Shown here: piece by piece, positions 1 to 6,309 of the stretch
Layout: every line of letters starts with the position of its first letter
Position numbering within the stretch: position 1 is the first letter of the stretch
Assembly (NCBI GenBank): GCA_947175285.1
Contig: CAMWMM010000037.1
Location: 1-17,092, forward strand
DNA length: 17,092 nt
Source of the DNA: an uncultured Lachnospiraceae bacterium
GTDB lineage: Bacteria; Bacillota_A; Clostridia; Lachnospirales; Lachnospiraceae
Direction of reading: 5' to 3'
Notes under the pieces: generated by a model
The model's database searches: none
Seen by the model: the letters and a program-made list of their open reading frames with translations, nothing else
What the model was told of the DNA's origin: nothing
Translations under genes and position numbers: made by a program

Positions 1-1
1 T

Positions 2-368
2 ACATCTTTGGCAAAGCTGGAACGGGACATAGACGGCATCACACAAAAGATGCTGTTAGAGCAGTTAAAGGAACTGGTGGACTATGGGTTTGTGGAAAAG
101 AAATCTTATGAGGGATACCCACTCCGGGTGGAATATTCCCTAAGGATCTGTCGGGAAAAAACTGCTCAAAGTTGAAGTCCCGAAAAGCCCTAAAAATCAA
201 TATTTTGCCATTTTAGTTTGAGCGGCAATTTTTCTACAATTCCTAACAGATGATATGGGAATGAAAATACTGGAAGCGTTAAGGATCATGCAGCATATAG
301 GGATTGATTACCTGAAAGCAAACGGCATGGAACATATCTTGGAAGAAAAGGGAGTAGTCCCGGATTAA
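2..368 (+). pseudogene. HxlR-family transcriptional regulator, 5'-truncated by window and interrupted by a miniature element
   Basis: The frame from base 2 reads TSLAKLERDIDGITQKML and goes on to VEYSL, which is the wing and C-terminal half of the HxlR winged-helix domain. It then runs into foreign sequence and stops at 172-174. The rest of the HxlR tail (GMKILEALRIMQHIGIDYL and onward) resumes at about 247 and ends at 366-368. Removing 144-243 plus one TAA copy joins the halves in frame as EYSLTDDMGMKIL, the expected family sequence. HxlR proteins are DNA-binding regulators that often sense electrophiles or redox stress and control a neighbouring gene. Here the neighbour would be the PEBP gene, which has a dyad in its promoter. 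The N-terminus lies outside the window. Family assignment is firm; loss of function is inferred. Confidence 0.8.
144..243. mobile_element. ~100-bp miniature inverted-repeat element (MITE-like) in the HxlR gene
   Basis: The left end (ggatctgtcgggaaaaa, then ctgctcaaag) matches the reverse complement of the right end (ggaattgtagaaaaattg, then ccgctcaaac) as an imperfect inverted repeat of about 28 bp. TAA (141-143 and 244-246) flanks it on both sides; CCTAA (139-143 and 242-246) is an alternative reading of the duplication, so the element is 98-100 bp. It has no coding capacity and supplies the premature stop of the host gene. The family is not identified. Confidence 0.7.
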
Positions 369-388
369 TACCCACGAAAAAGTGGGTA
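369..388. promoter_or_regulatory. Dyad operator upstream of the PEBP gene
   Basis: TACCCAC, a six-base gaaaaa spacer and GTGGGTA form a perfect 7-bp inverted repeat directly after the HxlR stop codon and directly before the promoter of the next operon. It could be an HxlR operator. A short rho-independent terminator is less likely because no T-run follows. Confidence 0.5.
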
Positions 389-390
389 AT

Positions 391-418
391 TTACTGTCCG
401 GAAACTGCTGCTTATAAT
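391..418 (+). promoter_or_regulatory. Putative sigma-A promoter of the PEBP/FUSC operon
   Basis: A perfect -10 box TATAAT lies at 413-418, with a weak -35 (TTACTG, 391-396) 16 bp upstream that abuts the dyad. This geometry suits repression by the dyad-binding protein. Confidence 0.5.
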
Positions 419-451
419 ATCATCAGAAAATCAGATTGGAGGATATGAAAG

Positions 452-955
452 ATGAATGTTACAAGCAGCGGTATTATAAACGGAATTATCCAGCCCCAAT
501 ATGGCGGGCATGGGACGCAGTTCAATGAAAACGGCATCCCTACTTACTCTTTGCCTTTTTCGGTGGAAGATGCCCCGCAGGGAACTGTGTCGGTTGCCAT
601 TGTCTTAGAGGATAAGGACGCATACCCGGTGACGGGTGGATTCGCATGGATACATTGGCTGGCGGCAAATATAACCCGTTTTGAGATCAGAGAGAATGAG
701 AGCCAGACCGCCGATGATTTTGTGCAGGGCAGGAACAGCTGGACGAGTATACAGGGTGGTGAGCAATCCATAGAGCTTTCTTCCTATTATGGCGGGATGA
801 CTCCGCCCGATAAGCCGCATATATATGAACTTCATGTGTATGCCTTGGACAAAATGCTGGATTTGGAGCGGGGCTTCCTGCTGAACGAGCTTTATCGAGA
901 AATGGACGGGCATATCTTAGACCAGTTTACCCTGAAGGGGATATATGAAAATTAG
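452..955 (+). CDS. YbhB/YbcL-family (PEBP / Raf kinase inhibitor-like) protein
   Basis: This 167-aa protein has no signal peptide. It carries hallmarks of the bacterial phosphatidylethanolamine-binding-protein fold: the ligand-pocket segment IVLEDKDAYP (about residues 50-59, replacing the usual DPDAP), then FAWIHWLAANI, then GGMTPPDKPHIYELHVYALD (about 114-133). That last segment matches the family's GPxPPxxxHxYxFxxYALD block. The length is usual for the bacterial family. The start is the ATG at 452, preceded by GGAGG at 438-442. The FUSC gene overlaps its 3' end by 11 bases, so the two are probably co-transcribed and translationally coupled. The biochemical role of bacterial YbhB proteins is not settled; small-molecule or anion binding in the cytosol is the usual suggestion. 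Family call is firm. Confidence 0.9.
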   Translation: MNVTSSGIINGIIQPQYGGHGTQFNENGIPTYSLPFSVEDAPQGTVSVAIVLEDKDAYPVTGGFAWIHWLAANITRFEIRENESQTADDFVQGRNSWTSIQGGEQSIELSSYYGGMTPPDKPHIYELHVYALDKMLDLERGFLLNELYREMDGHILDQFTLKGIYEN

Positions 956-1460
956 CTGTCTGAAAGTCGGCGGGCGCACAATAAAAACGGTTGTGGCAGT
1001 ATTCTTGTGTTTACTGACAGGCATAATAAGGGAATCGGACACTGCATTCTATGCTGCCATTGCTGCTGTGTTGTGCGTCCAGCGCACCTCTAAGGACAGT
1101 TTCCGTGAAGCATTCAACAGGGAGGTGGCTACGGTTATCGGCGGGATATGGGGTATGTTCGTCCTGCTGTTTGAGAGGAATGTCTGGTGCATCCCATATG
1201 AAGTGTTGCGATACTTGTTTTTATCGGTGTTTCTTATTCCCATCATCAATTTTTCTGTTTTGATAAAACGGGAAAAAGGGACATTCCTCATGTGCGTTGT
1301 TTTTCTGTGCATTACTGTGACACATGGGAATGATGAAAACCCTTTGGCTTTTGGGGTTGCACGGATTTTGGACACTACGATTGGCATTGTGATTGCTTTG
1401 ATAATAAACCAGTTTCCAATCCGCAGGACAGCAGACCGCCGCATATGGACTAAACAATAA
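945..1460 (+). CDS. FUSC / aromatic-acid-exporter-like integral membrane protein (short form)
   Basis: The 171-aa protein is strongly hydrophobic, with about six membrane segments near residues 13-27, 33-46, 60-77, 87-106, 111-127 and 136-156. The TVVAVFLCLLTGI opening, the FYAAIAAVLCVQ segment and the late ARILDTTIGIVIALIIN segment, with conserved R and D/T-G residues, are typical of the first membrane half of FUSC/DUF939 proteins (fusaric-acid or aromatic-acid exporter relatives). It lacks the second cytosolic/membrane half of full-length exporters. The ATG lies inside the end of the PEBP gene, with AAGGGG upstream. Export of small aromatic compounds is possible by family, but the substrate cannot be read from sequence. 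Confidence 0.75.
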   Translation: MKISCLKVGGRTIKTVVAVFLCLLTGIIRESDTAFYAAIAAVLCVQRTSKDSFREAFNREVATVIGGIWGMFVLLFERNVWCIPYEVLRYLFLSVFLIPIINFSVLIKREKGTFLMCVVFLCITVTHGNDENPLAFGVARILDTTIGIVIALIINQFPIRRTADRRIWTKQ

Positions 1461-1682
1461 CGGCTTTGGGGGCCGGATTTCTGAAGCCTACGGGATATAT
1501 GATATCTGCCGGTATGGAAAGTGGGCACTATGCCGCATGTGCAATCATGGAGCCTCGTGGGAGGAATGGTTAGCACGTTTACGGGGATGGAATGATACTT
1601 CCCGATTTGATAGTTTCTACCCTAAAGGTATCTTCTTGCTATTTTGGCAAAGATTTCTTATACTGAGGGCGGAGGTGTAAAC
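1461..1682. other. Intergenic stretch with possible decayed coding sequence
   Basis: No intact gene is present. One frame (about 1463-1570) reads like a short membrane-protein remnant (TGYMISAGMESGHYAACAI) that shifts frame at about 1560 to GMVSTFTGME and stops. I cannot name the parent. The end carries the GGAGG ribosome site of the next gene. Confidence 0.3.
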
Positions 1683-2327
1683 ATGGTTAATTTCTATATA
1701 GTCAGGCATGGGCAGACTCTTTTGAACAGCCTGGACAGGGCGCAGGGATGGGCTGATTCGCCGCTCACCGATGCAGGGAAGCAGACGGCGGTTGAATTAG
1801 GGCATAAATTAAGAGGTATTGATTTCAATGCAGTTTATACAAGTGATATGCTGCGGGCTGTACAGACGGCGGAGTTGGTTATGGGGGAGAGTAAAAGTTC
1901 CGCCATACCAATAGAAAAGGATGCAAGGCTGCGGGAATGGTGCCTTGGGAACATGGAGGCAGAAAACAATACTGTTTTTATAAAAAATGTTGCGGACTGG
2001 TTGGGAGGGGCGTCTTTTGCGGAGCTGAATGAGCGTCTTCCTGATGTTGCGGATGCCATATATGAACATGACACAACAGGAATGGCAGAGCCGTTCCACA
2101 CAATAGAAGAACGTATGAAAGCCGTATTCATGGATATGGCCCAAAGGCATGGAGTGGGAAAAAACAGTAATATACTGGTAGTGACCCATGCCTTTGCCAT
2201 AAAGACAATATTTCATTTATTTGCGCCGGAGCAGTTAAGCAAGGTAGGGAAAGTGAAAAATGCAGCAGTTTCCCGGCTTATATCTGACGGCGGAGTTTTC
2301 TCATTGGAGCCGGATTTACAAATATGA
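1683..2327 (+). CDS. Histidine phosphatase superfamily (phosphoglycerate-mutase-like) protein
   Basis: This 214-aa cytosolic enzyme has the branch-1 RHG signature near its N-terminus (FYIVRHGQTLLN, catalytic His at residue 8). It has the Arg/Glu segment LREWCLGNMEAENN (around residues 84-97) and the second catalytic His in VVTHAFAIKTIF near residue 166. The frame is open back to a TTG at 1644, but the ATG at 1683 is chosen because GGAGG sits about 8 bases upstream and the protein then begins at the usual point just before the RHG motif. Family members remove phosphate from sugars, nucleotides or cofactors; the substrate here is unknown. It stands alone, with a convergent HxlR gene following. 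Confidence 0.88.
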   Translation: MVNFYIVRHGQTLLNSLDRAQGWADSPLTDAGKQTAVELGHKLRGIDFNAVYTSDMLRAVQTAELVMGESKSSAIPIEKDARLREWCLGNMEAENNTVFIKNVADWLGGASFAELNERLPDVADAIYEHDTTGMAEPFHTIEERMKAVFMDMAQRHGVGKNSNILVVTHAFAIKTIFHLFAPEQLSKVGKVKNAAVSRLISDGGVFSLEPDLQI

Positions 2328-2349
2328 AAAGAATAGCAGGAAAGCCATA

Positions 2350-2718
2350 TCATGGTTCTCCTGCTGATTTTTTTGTACAACAGGGCGTCTGGATATCCAG
2401 CCCATCTAAAAAGTTTGTCCCCCAATTACACATGGCGTCCAGCACAGGAATAATGCTCATGTCAAACGGGGTAAGCGAGTATATGGTCCTGGGCGGCTTA
2501 TCCGGGATGACTTCCCGGTGTATCATCCCGCATTCCTCCAGATCGTGTAACTGCTGTGACAGCATCTTTGGCGTCGCCTTTGGGATCATGCGCTGCAGCT
2601 CCATGTAGTGGAGTGGTTTCTCTATCAGATACCATAGGATGAGCGGCTTGTATTTCCCGCCAATCAGAAACAGCGTGGCTTCTACCGGGCAGTTGAACTG
2701 GTCTTTTGAATATTCCAT
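2350..2718 (-). CDS. HxlR-family transcriptional regulator
   Basis: This 122-aa winged-helix regulator opens with FNCPVEATLFLIGGKYKPLIL, in which the family's conserved Cys (residue 10) and GGKW/Y-K motif are present. It continues with the recognition-helix region MIPKATPKMLSQQLHDLEECG (about 44-64) and the wing VIPDKPPRTIYSLTPF. Length and domain order are standard for HxlR. It is read away from the nitroreductase gene, with 149 bases between the two starts and a dyad in that gap, so it most likely represses the nitroreductase and itself. The conserved Cys is the residue used for thiol-based quinone or aldehyde sensing in relatives such as YodB and HypR. The inducer is not known here. Weak C-terminal Cys-Cys (TPCCTKK) is notable. 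Confidence 0.92.
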   Translation of the reverse strand: MEYSKDQFNCPVEATLFLIGGKYKPLILWYLIEKPLHYMELQRMIPKATPKMLSQQLHDLEECGMIHREVIPDKPPRTIYSLTPFDMSIIPVLDAMCNWGTNFLDGLDIQTPCCTKKSAGEP

Positions 2719-2749
2719 TGTCTGTATCCACTCCTTTTAATAGCTATCC

Positions 2750-2773
2750 TTTTGGGAAGTATCTACCCAAAAA
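2750..2773. promoter_or_regulatory. Dyad operator between the HxlR regulator and the nitroreductase
   Basis: TTGGG (2752-2756) and CCCAA (2766-2770) flank AAGTATCTA, giving a near-palindrome of 19 bp that extends imperfectly on both sides. Its place in the divergent intergenic region suits an HxlR binding site. A possible promoter for the right gene follows (TTGCTA 2782-2787, TAAAAT 2804-2809, 16-bp spacer). Confidence 0.55.
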
Positions 2774-2867
2774 GTGCATTCTTGCTAAAAGTTTTTATCA
2801 TGTTAAAATTTTGGATAACGGTTAATCAACACGTTCAGTATATAACAGAAAGAGAGGATTTTCTACT

Positions 2868-3386
2868 ATGGATTTTATCGAAATTGCAAAGAAGCGTTAT
2901 TCCGTCCGGAGCTATCAGGATAAGAAAGTGGAGGAGGAAAAGCTGCAAAAGATTCTGGAAGCCGCCCATGTGGCGCCGACAGCAGCCAACCTTCAGCCTG
3001 TTCGACTGATTGCCGTCCAAAGCAGTGAGGGGCTTGGGAAGATAGGGAAAGGCGCGAACCTTTATGGCGCACCGCTTGCAATAATCGTCTGTGCTGACCA
3101 CAGCAAGGCATGGGTGCGTCCGTTTGACAAAAAGCAGACTGGAGATATAGATGCATCCATTCTGACTGACCACATGATGATGCAGGCAACGGAATTAGGT
3201 CTTGGCTCCGTATGGATATGCTATTTCAAGCCGGATGTGATATGCAGGGAGTTTGGGCTGCCTGATAATCTGGAACCGGTCAATATCCTTGCAGTCGGGT
3301 ATTCAGACGAGGAAGCGGCTGATCCGGAGTGCCACTCGCAGACCCGCATTCCGGTGGAAGAACTGGTTTCCTATGAAACGATATAG
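2868..3386 (+). CDS. Nitroreductase-family flavoprotein
   Basis: The 172-aa protein begins MDFIEIAKKRYSVRSYQDK. RYSVRSY carries the RxSxR FMN-phosphate-binding residues, and AHVAPTAANLQPVRLIAV (about 32-49) is the second conserved FMN-contact block. ASILTDHMMMQATELGLGSVWICYF (about 102-126) is the central dimer/flavin helix and following strand. The length matches the short, FMN-bound NAD(P)H-dependent nitroreductase group. The start follows an AGAGAGG ribosome site. It is controlled in all likelihood by the divergent HxlR regulator, as for many quinone/nitro-compound detoxifying reductases. It is followed directly by an FMN riboswitch and riboflavin importer, a sensible neighbour for an FMN enzyme. 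The natural electron acceptor cannot be told. Confidence 0.92.
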   Translation: MDFIEIAKKRYSVRSYQDKKVEEEKLQKILEAAHVAPTAANLQPVRLIAVQSSEGLGKIGKGANLYGAPLAIIVCADHSKAWVRPFDKKQTGDIDASILTDHMMMQATELGLGSVWICYFKPDVICREFGLPDNLEPVNILAVGYSDEEAADPECHSQTRIPVEELVSYETI

Positions 3387-3428
3387 ATAGGTTTTTAACG
3401 GCTCATGCCGTGACAACTTAATACTGGC

Positions 3429-3560
3429 ATCTTCAGGGCAGGGTGAAATTCCCGATTGGCGGTATAGTCCGCGAGCGTGAAAACGCAGGACTTGACAGAG
3501 GTTCAAGTCAGGATTTGGTGTGATTCCAAAACCAACAGTATAGTCTGGATAGAAGAAGAT
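3429..3560 (+). ncRNA. FMN riboswitch (RFN element)
   Basis: The closing helix pairs ATCTTC (3429-3434) with GAAGAAGAT (ending at 3560). Inside are the invariant RFN blocks: AGGGCAGGGTGAAATTCCC, GGCGGTATAGTCCGCGAGCG, a variable P3 stem (ggacttgacagaggttcaagtc), then GATTTGGTGTGATTCCAAAACC and the closing ACAGTATAGTCTGGAT. This is a complete FMN aptamer. It precedes a terminator hairpin and ribU, so FMN binding should stop transcription of the riboflavin importer. Confidence 0.97.
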
Positions 3561-3618
3561 AAGGCGTTATACAGCGGCAGGGCATATCCGGCTGCTATAT
3601 GATGTTGCTTTGCACCAT

Positions 3619-3660
3619 CCGGCACCTGGATATAGCCAACATTCAGGTGCCGGTTTTATT
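3619..3660 (+). terminator. Riboswitch-controlled rho-independent terminator upstream of ribU
   Basis: A perfect 10-bp stem (ccggcacctg 3619-3628 with caggtgccgg 3644-3653) is followed by TTTTATTT. It lies between the FMN aptamer and the ribU ribosome site, as expected of the expression platform. A weaker stem-loop at about 3571-3600 may be part of the alternative fold. Confidence 0.9.
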
Positions 3661-3681
3661 TACGGTAGGGAGGAAATGTAT

Positions 3682-4326
3682 ATGAATAATAATACAAAGA
3701 AGATAACGACAACAGCCATGCTTGCTGCAATAGCTTATGTGGTAGTAGTGGTAGGCCGCATTCCGGTGTTGCTCTTTTTGAAGTATGACCCGAAAGATAT
3801 CATTATCATGCTGGGCGGTTTAATATGGGGGCCTTTGACATCTTTTATCGTATCTGTGATTGTGTCGGTTATAGAGATGGTGACGATCAGTGAAAATGGG
3901 ATTCTTGGGTGCATCATGAACATTGTATCATCATGTTCCTTTGCTTGTACGGCGGCGGTCATCTATAAGAAAAAACGGACATTGAAAGGAGCCGTCATAG
4001 GGTTGTTGGCCGGCAGCCTGGCAATGGTGCTGGTGATGATGTTATGGAATTATCTGATAGCCCCTATTTACATGGGATATCCCCGTGAGGCAGTTGCAAA
4101 GCTGTTGATTCCGGCCTTCCTGCCATTCAATGTATTAAAGGCAGGGCTGAATGCGGGATTTACGTTCCTGCTTTATAAACCGATTACAACAGCATTACGC
4201 AGGACAGGATATTTATCGGAGCCTGCCGCAGTGCAGAATAAAAAATCTGTTGGTTTATGGCTGCTTTTTGGGGCGGTCATCATCACCTGTATTCTGCTGA
4301 TTCTGTCTTTGAATGGCGTTATATAG
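3682..4326 (+). CDS. ribU: Riboflavin ECF transporter, substrate-binding membrane subunit RibU
   Basis: The 214-aa, six-helix S-component belongs to an energy-coupling-factor importer. Family residues include AAIAYVVVVVGRIPV in the first helix region, LKYDPKDIIIMLGGLIWGP (about 35-53) and NYLIAPIYMGYPREAVAKLL (about 125-144). LLIPAFLPFNVLKAGLNAG lies near the substrate site. The ATG at 3682 is preferred over 3676 because AGGGAGG at 3667-3673 is correctly spaced only for the former. Its leader holds an FMN riboswitch and terminator, which supports riboflavin as the substrate. The energising A/A'/T subunits are not in the window and are presumably shared and encoded elsewhere. A Lys-rich N-terminus and basic loops fit positive-inside topology. 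Confidence 0.95.
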   Translation: MNNNTKKITTTAMLAAIAYVVVVVGRIPVLLFLKYDPKDIIIMLGGLIWGPLTSFIVSVIVSVIEMVTISENGILGCIMNIVSSCSFACTAAVIYKKKRTLKGAVIGLLAGSLAMVLVMMLWNYLIAPIYMGYPREAVAKLLIPAFLPFNVLKAGLNAGFTFLLYKPITTALRRTGYLSEPAAVQNKKSVGLWLLFGAVIITCILLILSLNGVI

Positions 4327-4360
4327 ATATAATGTTTTGCTTAGGATGATAAAATACATA

Positions 4361-4387
4361 AAAGACAACCGCCGCTATGTGGACTTA
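4361..4387. repeat. Degenerate copy of the accgccgctatg intergenic repeat after ribU
   Basis: The string aaagacaaccgccgctatgtggactta is nearly the same as the left arm of the hairpin after the SDR gene (7141-7164) and shares accgccgctatg with the hairpin at 5786. Here the right arm is lost; only gtgg/ccac pairing remains. The rest of 4327-4549 holds no gene that I can see, only the leader of the AraC gene. Confidence 0.6.
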
Positions 4388-4549
4388 CACCACAGGGGGC
4401 GACCTGATAACGGAAATCACTTGAAAAGCAGGGAAGTACTTGTTTTTTGGCTTATTGATAAAGTGGTTCCATTTTGATATACTTGTGCTGATAAAGATTT
4501 GTGAGATAGGTTGTAGGTAGAATGATGAGATCCGACAGGAGTGGAAAAT

Positions 4550-4897
4550 ATGCGATACTATCAATGTGATAAATACCCAATCGAGTTCGTATTGTCAGAG
4601 AATATTGATAAGCACTTTGATTCCCATAACCATGTAGGGCATTATGTCATATCAATGGTCATGCAGGGAGTGGTCACGCTTCAATTGGAAAACAGGGAAG
4701 CGGCGTGCCATAGAGGGGACTTGTTTATCATTCCGCCTTATGCTGTACATTCCGTGCATCAGGGGAGGGACGCTCGTCTGCTGTCTATATGTGTGGGAAC
4801 TGCCTTTATAGAAGAGACTGATTTAGAGACAGCAGAGGGGATTGTTCGGAAGTTGTTAAAAGATGTAGCAGAACAGGATATTCTCGGAAAGGAGTAA
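4550..4897 (+). CDS. AraC-family regulator, N-terminal cupin half (interrupted gene)
   Basis: The 115-aa product contains the AraC ligand-binding cupin: SHNHVGHYVISMVMQGVVTL (metal-type His pair) and the later FIIPPYAVHSV. The ATG at 4550 is chosen over the GTG at 4541, because AGGAG at 4538-4542 serves the ATG. The frame ends at TAA 4895-4897. The same frame continues on the other side of this single stop into a full AraC DNA-binding domain, so a full-length gene of about 248 codons (4550-5296) has been split by a nonsense change. Alone, this half would bind ligand but not DNA. Confidence 0.75.
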   Translation: MRYYQCDKYPIEFVLSENIDKHFDSHNHVGHYVISMVMQGVVTLQLENREAACHRGDLFIIPPYAVHSVHQGRDARLLSICVGTAFIEETDLETAEGIVRKLLKDVAEQDILGKE

Positions 4898-4906
4898 AAG
4901 GAAAAA

Positions 4907-5296
4907 TTGCTAACTTCCGTGCGGACGGTTTACCGCCTCCGGGATAATGGACGGAAAGAGATGGATGCAGGCATAAAAATTCTGGCTGATAAAATTACCA
5001 GCCACCCGGAACTGGAACTGCCCATAGAAACATTGGCGGCGGATATTTTTGTCAGCAAATATTATCTCATAAGGAAATTCAAAAGCAGTATCGGAATGAC
5101 CCCGCATCAGTTCTGTATCCAGAACCGCATACGGAAATCACAAGGGCTGTTAGATGAAGAAAAGACAATCAGCAGGATTGCTGCGGAAATGGGGTTTTAT
5201 GACCAGAGCCATTTTGATAAAGCTTTCCAAAGGATTGTCGGGATATCTCCGTCTGAGTATGTCCATTCCAAAAAACAGATAGCGCAGGGTACATAG
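4907..5296 (+). CDS. AraC-family regulator, C-terminal DNA-binding half (interrupted gene)
   Basis: This 129-aa stretch is in the same frame as the preceding half. It holds the double helix-turn-helix of AraC proteins: first HTH LPIETLAADIFVSKYYLIRK, linker helix, second HTH ISRIAAEMGFYDQSHFDKAF, and the closing GISPSEY signature. Translation could restart at the TTG at 4907, which has AAAGGA just upstream, or at an in-frame ATG at 4963. If so, a free DNA-binding domain would be made. The next gene downstream is a cupin protein with its own promoter, a plausible target. Confidence 0.75.
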   Translation: MLTSVRTVYRLRDNGRKEMDAGIKILADKITSHPELELPIETLAADIFVSKYYLIRKFKSSIGMTPHQFCIQNRIRKSQGLLDEEKTISRIAAEMGFYDQSHFDKAFQRIVGISPSEYVHSKKQIAQGT

Positions 5297-5337
5297 GGCA
5301 ATTTTTTACAAGACATGACAGCTTCCAAAGAATATGA

Positions 5338-5365
5338 TTGACAAGTAAGACAGATCACATATTTT
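5338..5365 (+). promoter_or_regulatory. Putative promoter of the cupin gene
   Basis: A perfect -35 TTGACA (5338-5343) and TATTTT (5360-5365) are separated by 16 bp. They lie 15 bp before the ATG at 5380, which has GGAGG upstream. Confidence 0.55.
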
Positions 5366-5379
5366 ATTGGAGGTGCAGA

Positions 5380-5763
5380 ATGGATACATTTGAATTGTTT
5401 AATAACGGAAAATTAGTTTTGCCGGAAAAGGAGGTTGGCTTTGCAGAGATTGAATGGTCAAAGCATCCGACTTTTAAGGGTGTTGAGTTGAAACACATCA
5501 TTACGGCAAAGGACACAGACGGCAAGTTCAGTTACCATTTGGTGAGAATTGCTCCTGGTTGCAGCATTGGGAATCATATCCATGAAACCCAGTTGGAAAC
5601 GCATGAAGTAATAAAAGGAAGCGGGCAGTGTGTAAATGCAGACAGCATCATTCCGTATGAGCCTGGCACAATATCCATCATGCAGGCAGGTGTACCGCAT
5701 GAAGTCACTGCGGGTTCGGAAGGGTTATATCTGTTTGCCAAGTTTATGCCTGCTTTATGTTGA
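5380..5763 (+). CDS. Cupin-domain protein
   Basis: The 127-aa single-domain cupin carries motif 1 as GCSIGNHIHETQLETHEVIKG (about residues 50-70), with His, His, Gln/Glu and His in metal-ligand positions. Motif 2 is PYEPGTISIMQAGVPHEVTA (about 81-100). The start at 5380 follows GGAGG; an upstream in-frame start near 5338 lies inside the -35 box and is rejected. Small cupins of this type are often found beside AraC or MerR regulators and may act as isomerases, dioxygenase-like enzymes or ligand sensors. The reaction is unknown. A strong hairpin terminates it. Confidence 0.88.
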   Translation: MDTFELFNNGKLVLPEKEVGFAEIEWSKHPTFKGVELKHIITAKDTDGKFSYHLVRIAPGCSIGNHIHETQLETHEVIKGSGQCVNADSIIPYEPGTISIMQAGVPHEVTAGSEGLYLFAKFMPALC

Positions 5764-5784
5764 ACGGAATGAAAGAATAATAAG

Positions 5785-5836
5785 CAGACCGCCGCTATGG
5801 GAAAAGCAGCCCATATGCGGCGGTCTGTCATTATTT
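5785..5836. terminator. Bidirectional hairpin terminator (repeat copy 2)
   Basis: AGACCGCCGC plus TATGGG pairs with CCCATA plus GCGGCGGTCT around an AAAAGCAG loop, with one bulged base. It is followed by T-rich sequence on the plus side and has A/T-rich sequence on the other. It lies between the convergent cupin and MerR genes and shares its arms with the hairpin at 7148 and the remnant at 4361. Confidence 0.85.
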
Positions 5837-5842
5837 ATATGT

Positions 5843-6226
5843 TCAGTTCTCAAGAAAGCCATTATTCATACGCTCTATTTCTTTTCTATAAAATTCAATC
5901 TTCTCATCCAGCTTTAGCTTATGCTCCTGTAACTGCGCAATCTGTTCATTAAGCGCCTGACGGTGCTGTACCAGCATCTCCATCCGTTCAAAAAGGGTGG
6001 GATCACCTCCTGCCCGGAGTTGGGCATAGTGCCTGATTTCCTTGATGGGCATTCCTGTGTCTTTCAGGCGTTTGATAAATTCAATCCATGCGAGGTCTTT
6101 TTCAGAATAACAGCGGCGGTTGCTGGAGTTTCTTTCCGGTGCAATTAAGCCCTCGTGTTCATAATAGCGCAGGGTATGGATGCCCAGACCTGTCAGTTTT
6201 GAAAAATCCCCGATGGAATATTCCAT
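5843..6226 (-). CDS. MerR-family transcriptional regulator
   Basis: This 127-aa regulator starts MEYSIGDFSKLTGLGIHTLRYYEHEGLI, the canonical MerR HTH and first wing (residues 1-28). It continues with the second wing region RRCYSEKDLAWIEFIKRLKDTGMPIKEI (about 38-65). A long amphipathic dimer helix (about 80-122) rich in Glu, Gln and Leu ends the protein. There is no C-terminal effector domain and no Cys cluster, so it belongs to the small MerR group and not to the metal-sensing group. It is divergent from the SDR gene, whose promoter has the stretched spacer used by MerR activators. It therefore probably activates that gene by untwisting the promoter. Confidence 0.93.
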   Translation of the reverse strand: MEYSIGDFSKLTGLGIHTLRYYEHEGLIAPERNSSNRRCYSEKDLAWIEFIKRLKDTGMPIKEIRHYAQLRAGGDPTLFERMEMLVQHRQALNEQIAQLQEHKLKLDEKIEFYRKEIERMNNGFLEN

Positions 6227-6246
6227 AAAAAATCACCTCAATCCTC

Positions 6247-6277
6247 TTGACATAGAGTTTACTCTACATTGTATGGT
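6247..6277 (+). promoter_or_regulatory. MerR-type promoter/operator of the SDR gene
   Basis: TTGACA (6247-6252) and TATGGT (6272-6277) are separated by 19 bp. The spacer opens with the perfect dyad TAGAGT-TT-ACTCTA (6253-6266). An overlong 19-bp spacer with a centred dyad is the hallmark of MerR-activated promoters. The MerR gene starts 20 bp to the left on the other strand. Confidence 0.9.
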
Positions 6278-6309
6278 TGGATTATACCAAATTCAAGGAG
6301 GGTTTTCAA

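Noticed and set aside
1644..1682. Extended N-terminus of the histidine phosphatase from TTG 1644
   Set aside because: The GGAGG and ATG at 1683 place the start just before the RHG motif, as in the family.
3571..3600. Hairpin agcggc..gctgct as a second terminator
   Set aside because: It lacks a T-run and pairs imperfectly; more likely part of the riboswitch's alternative fold.
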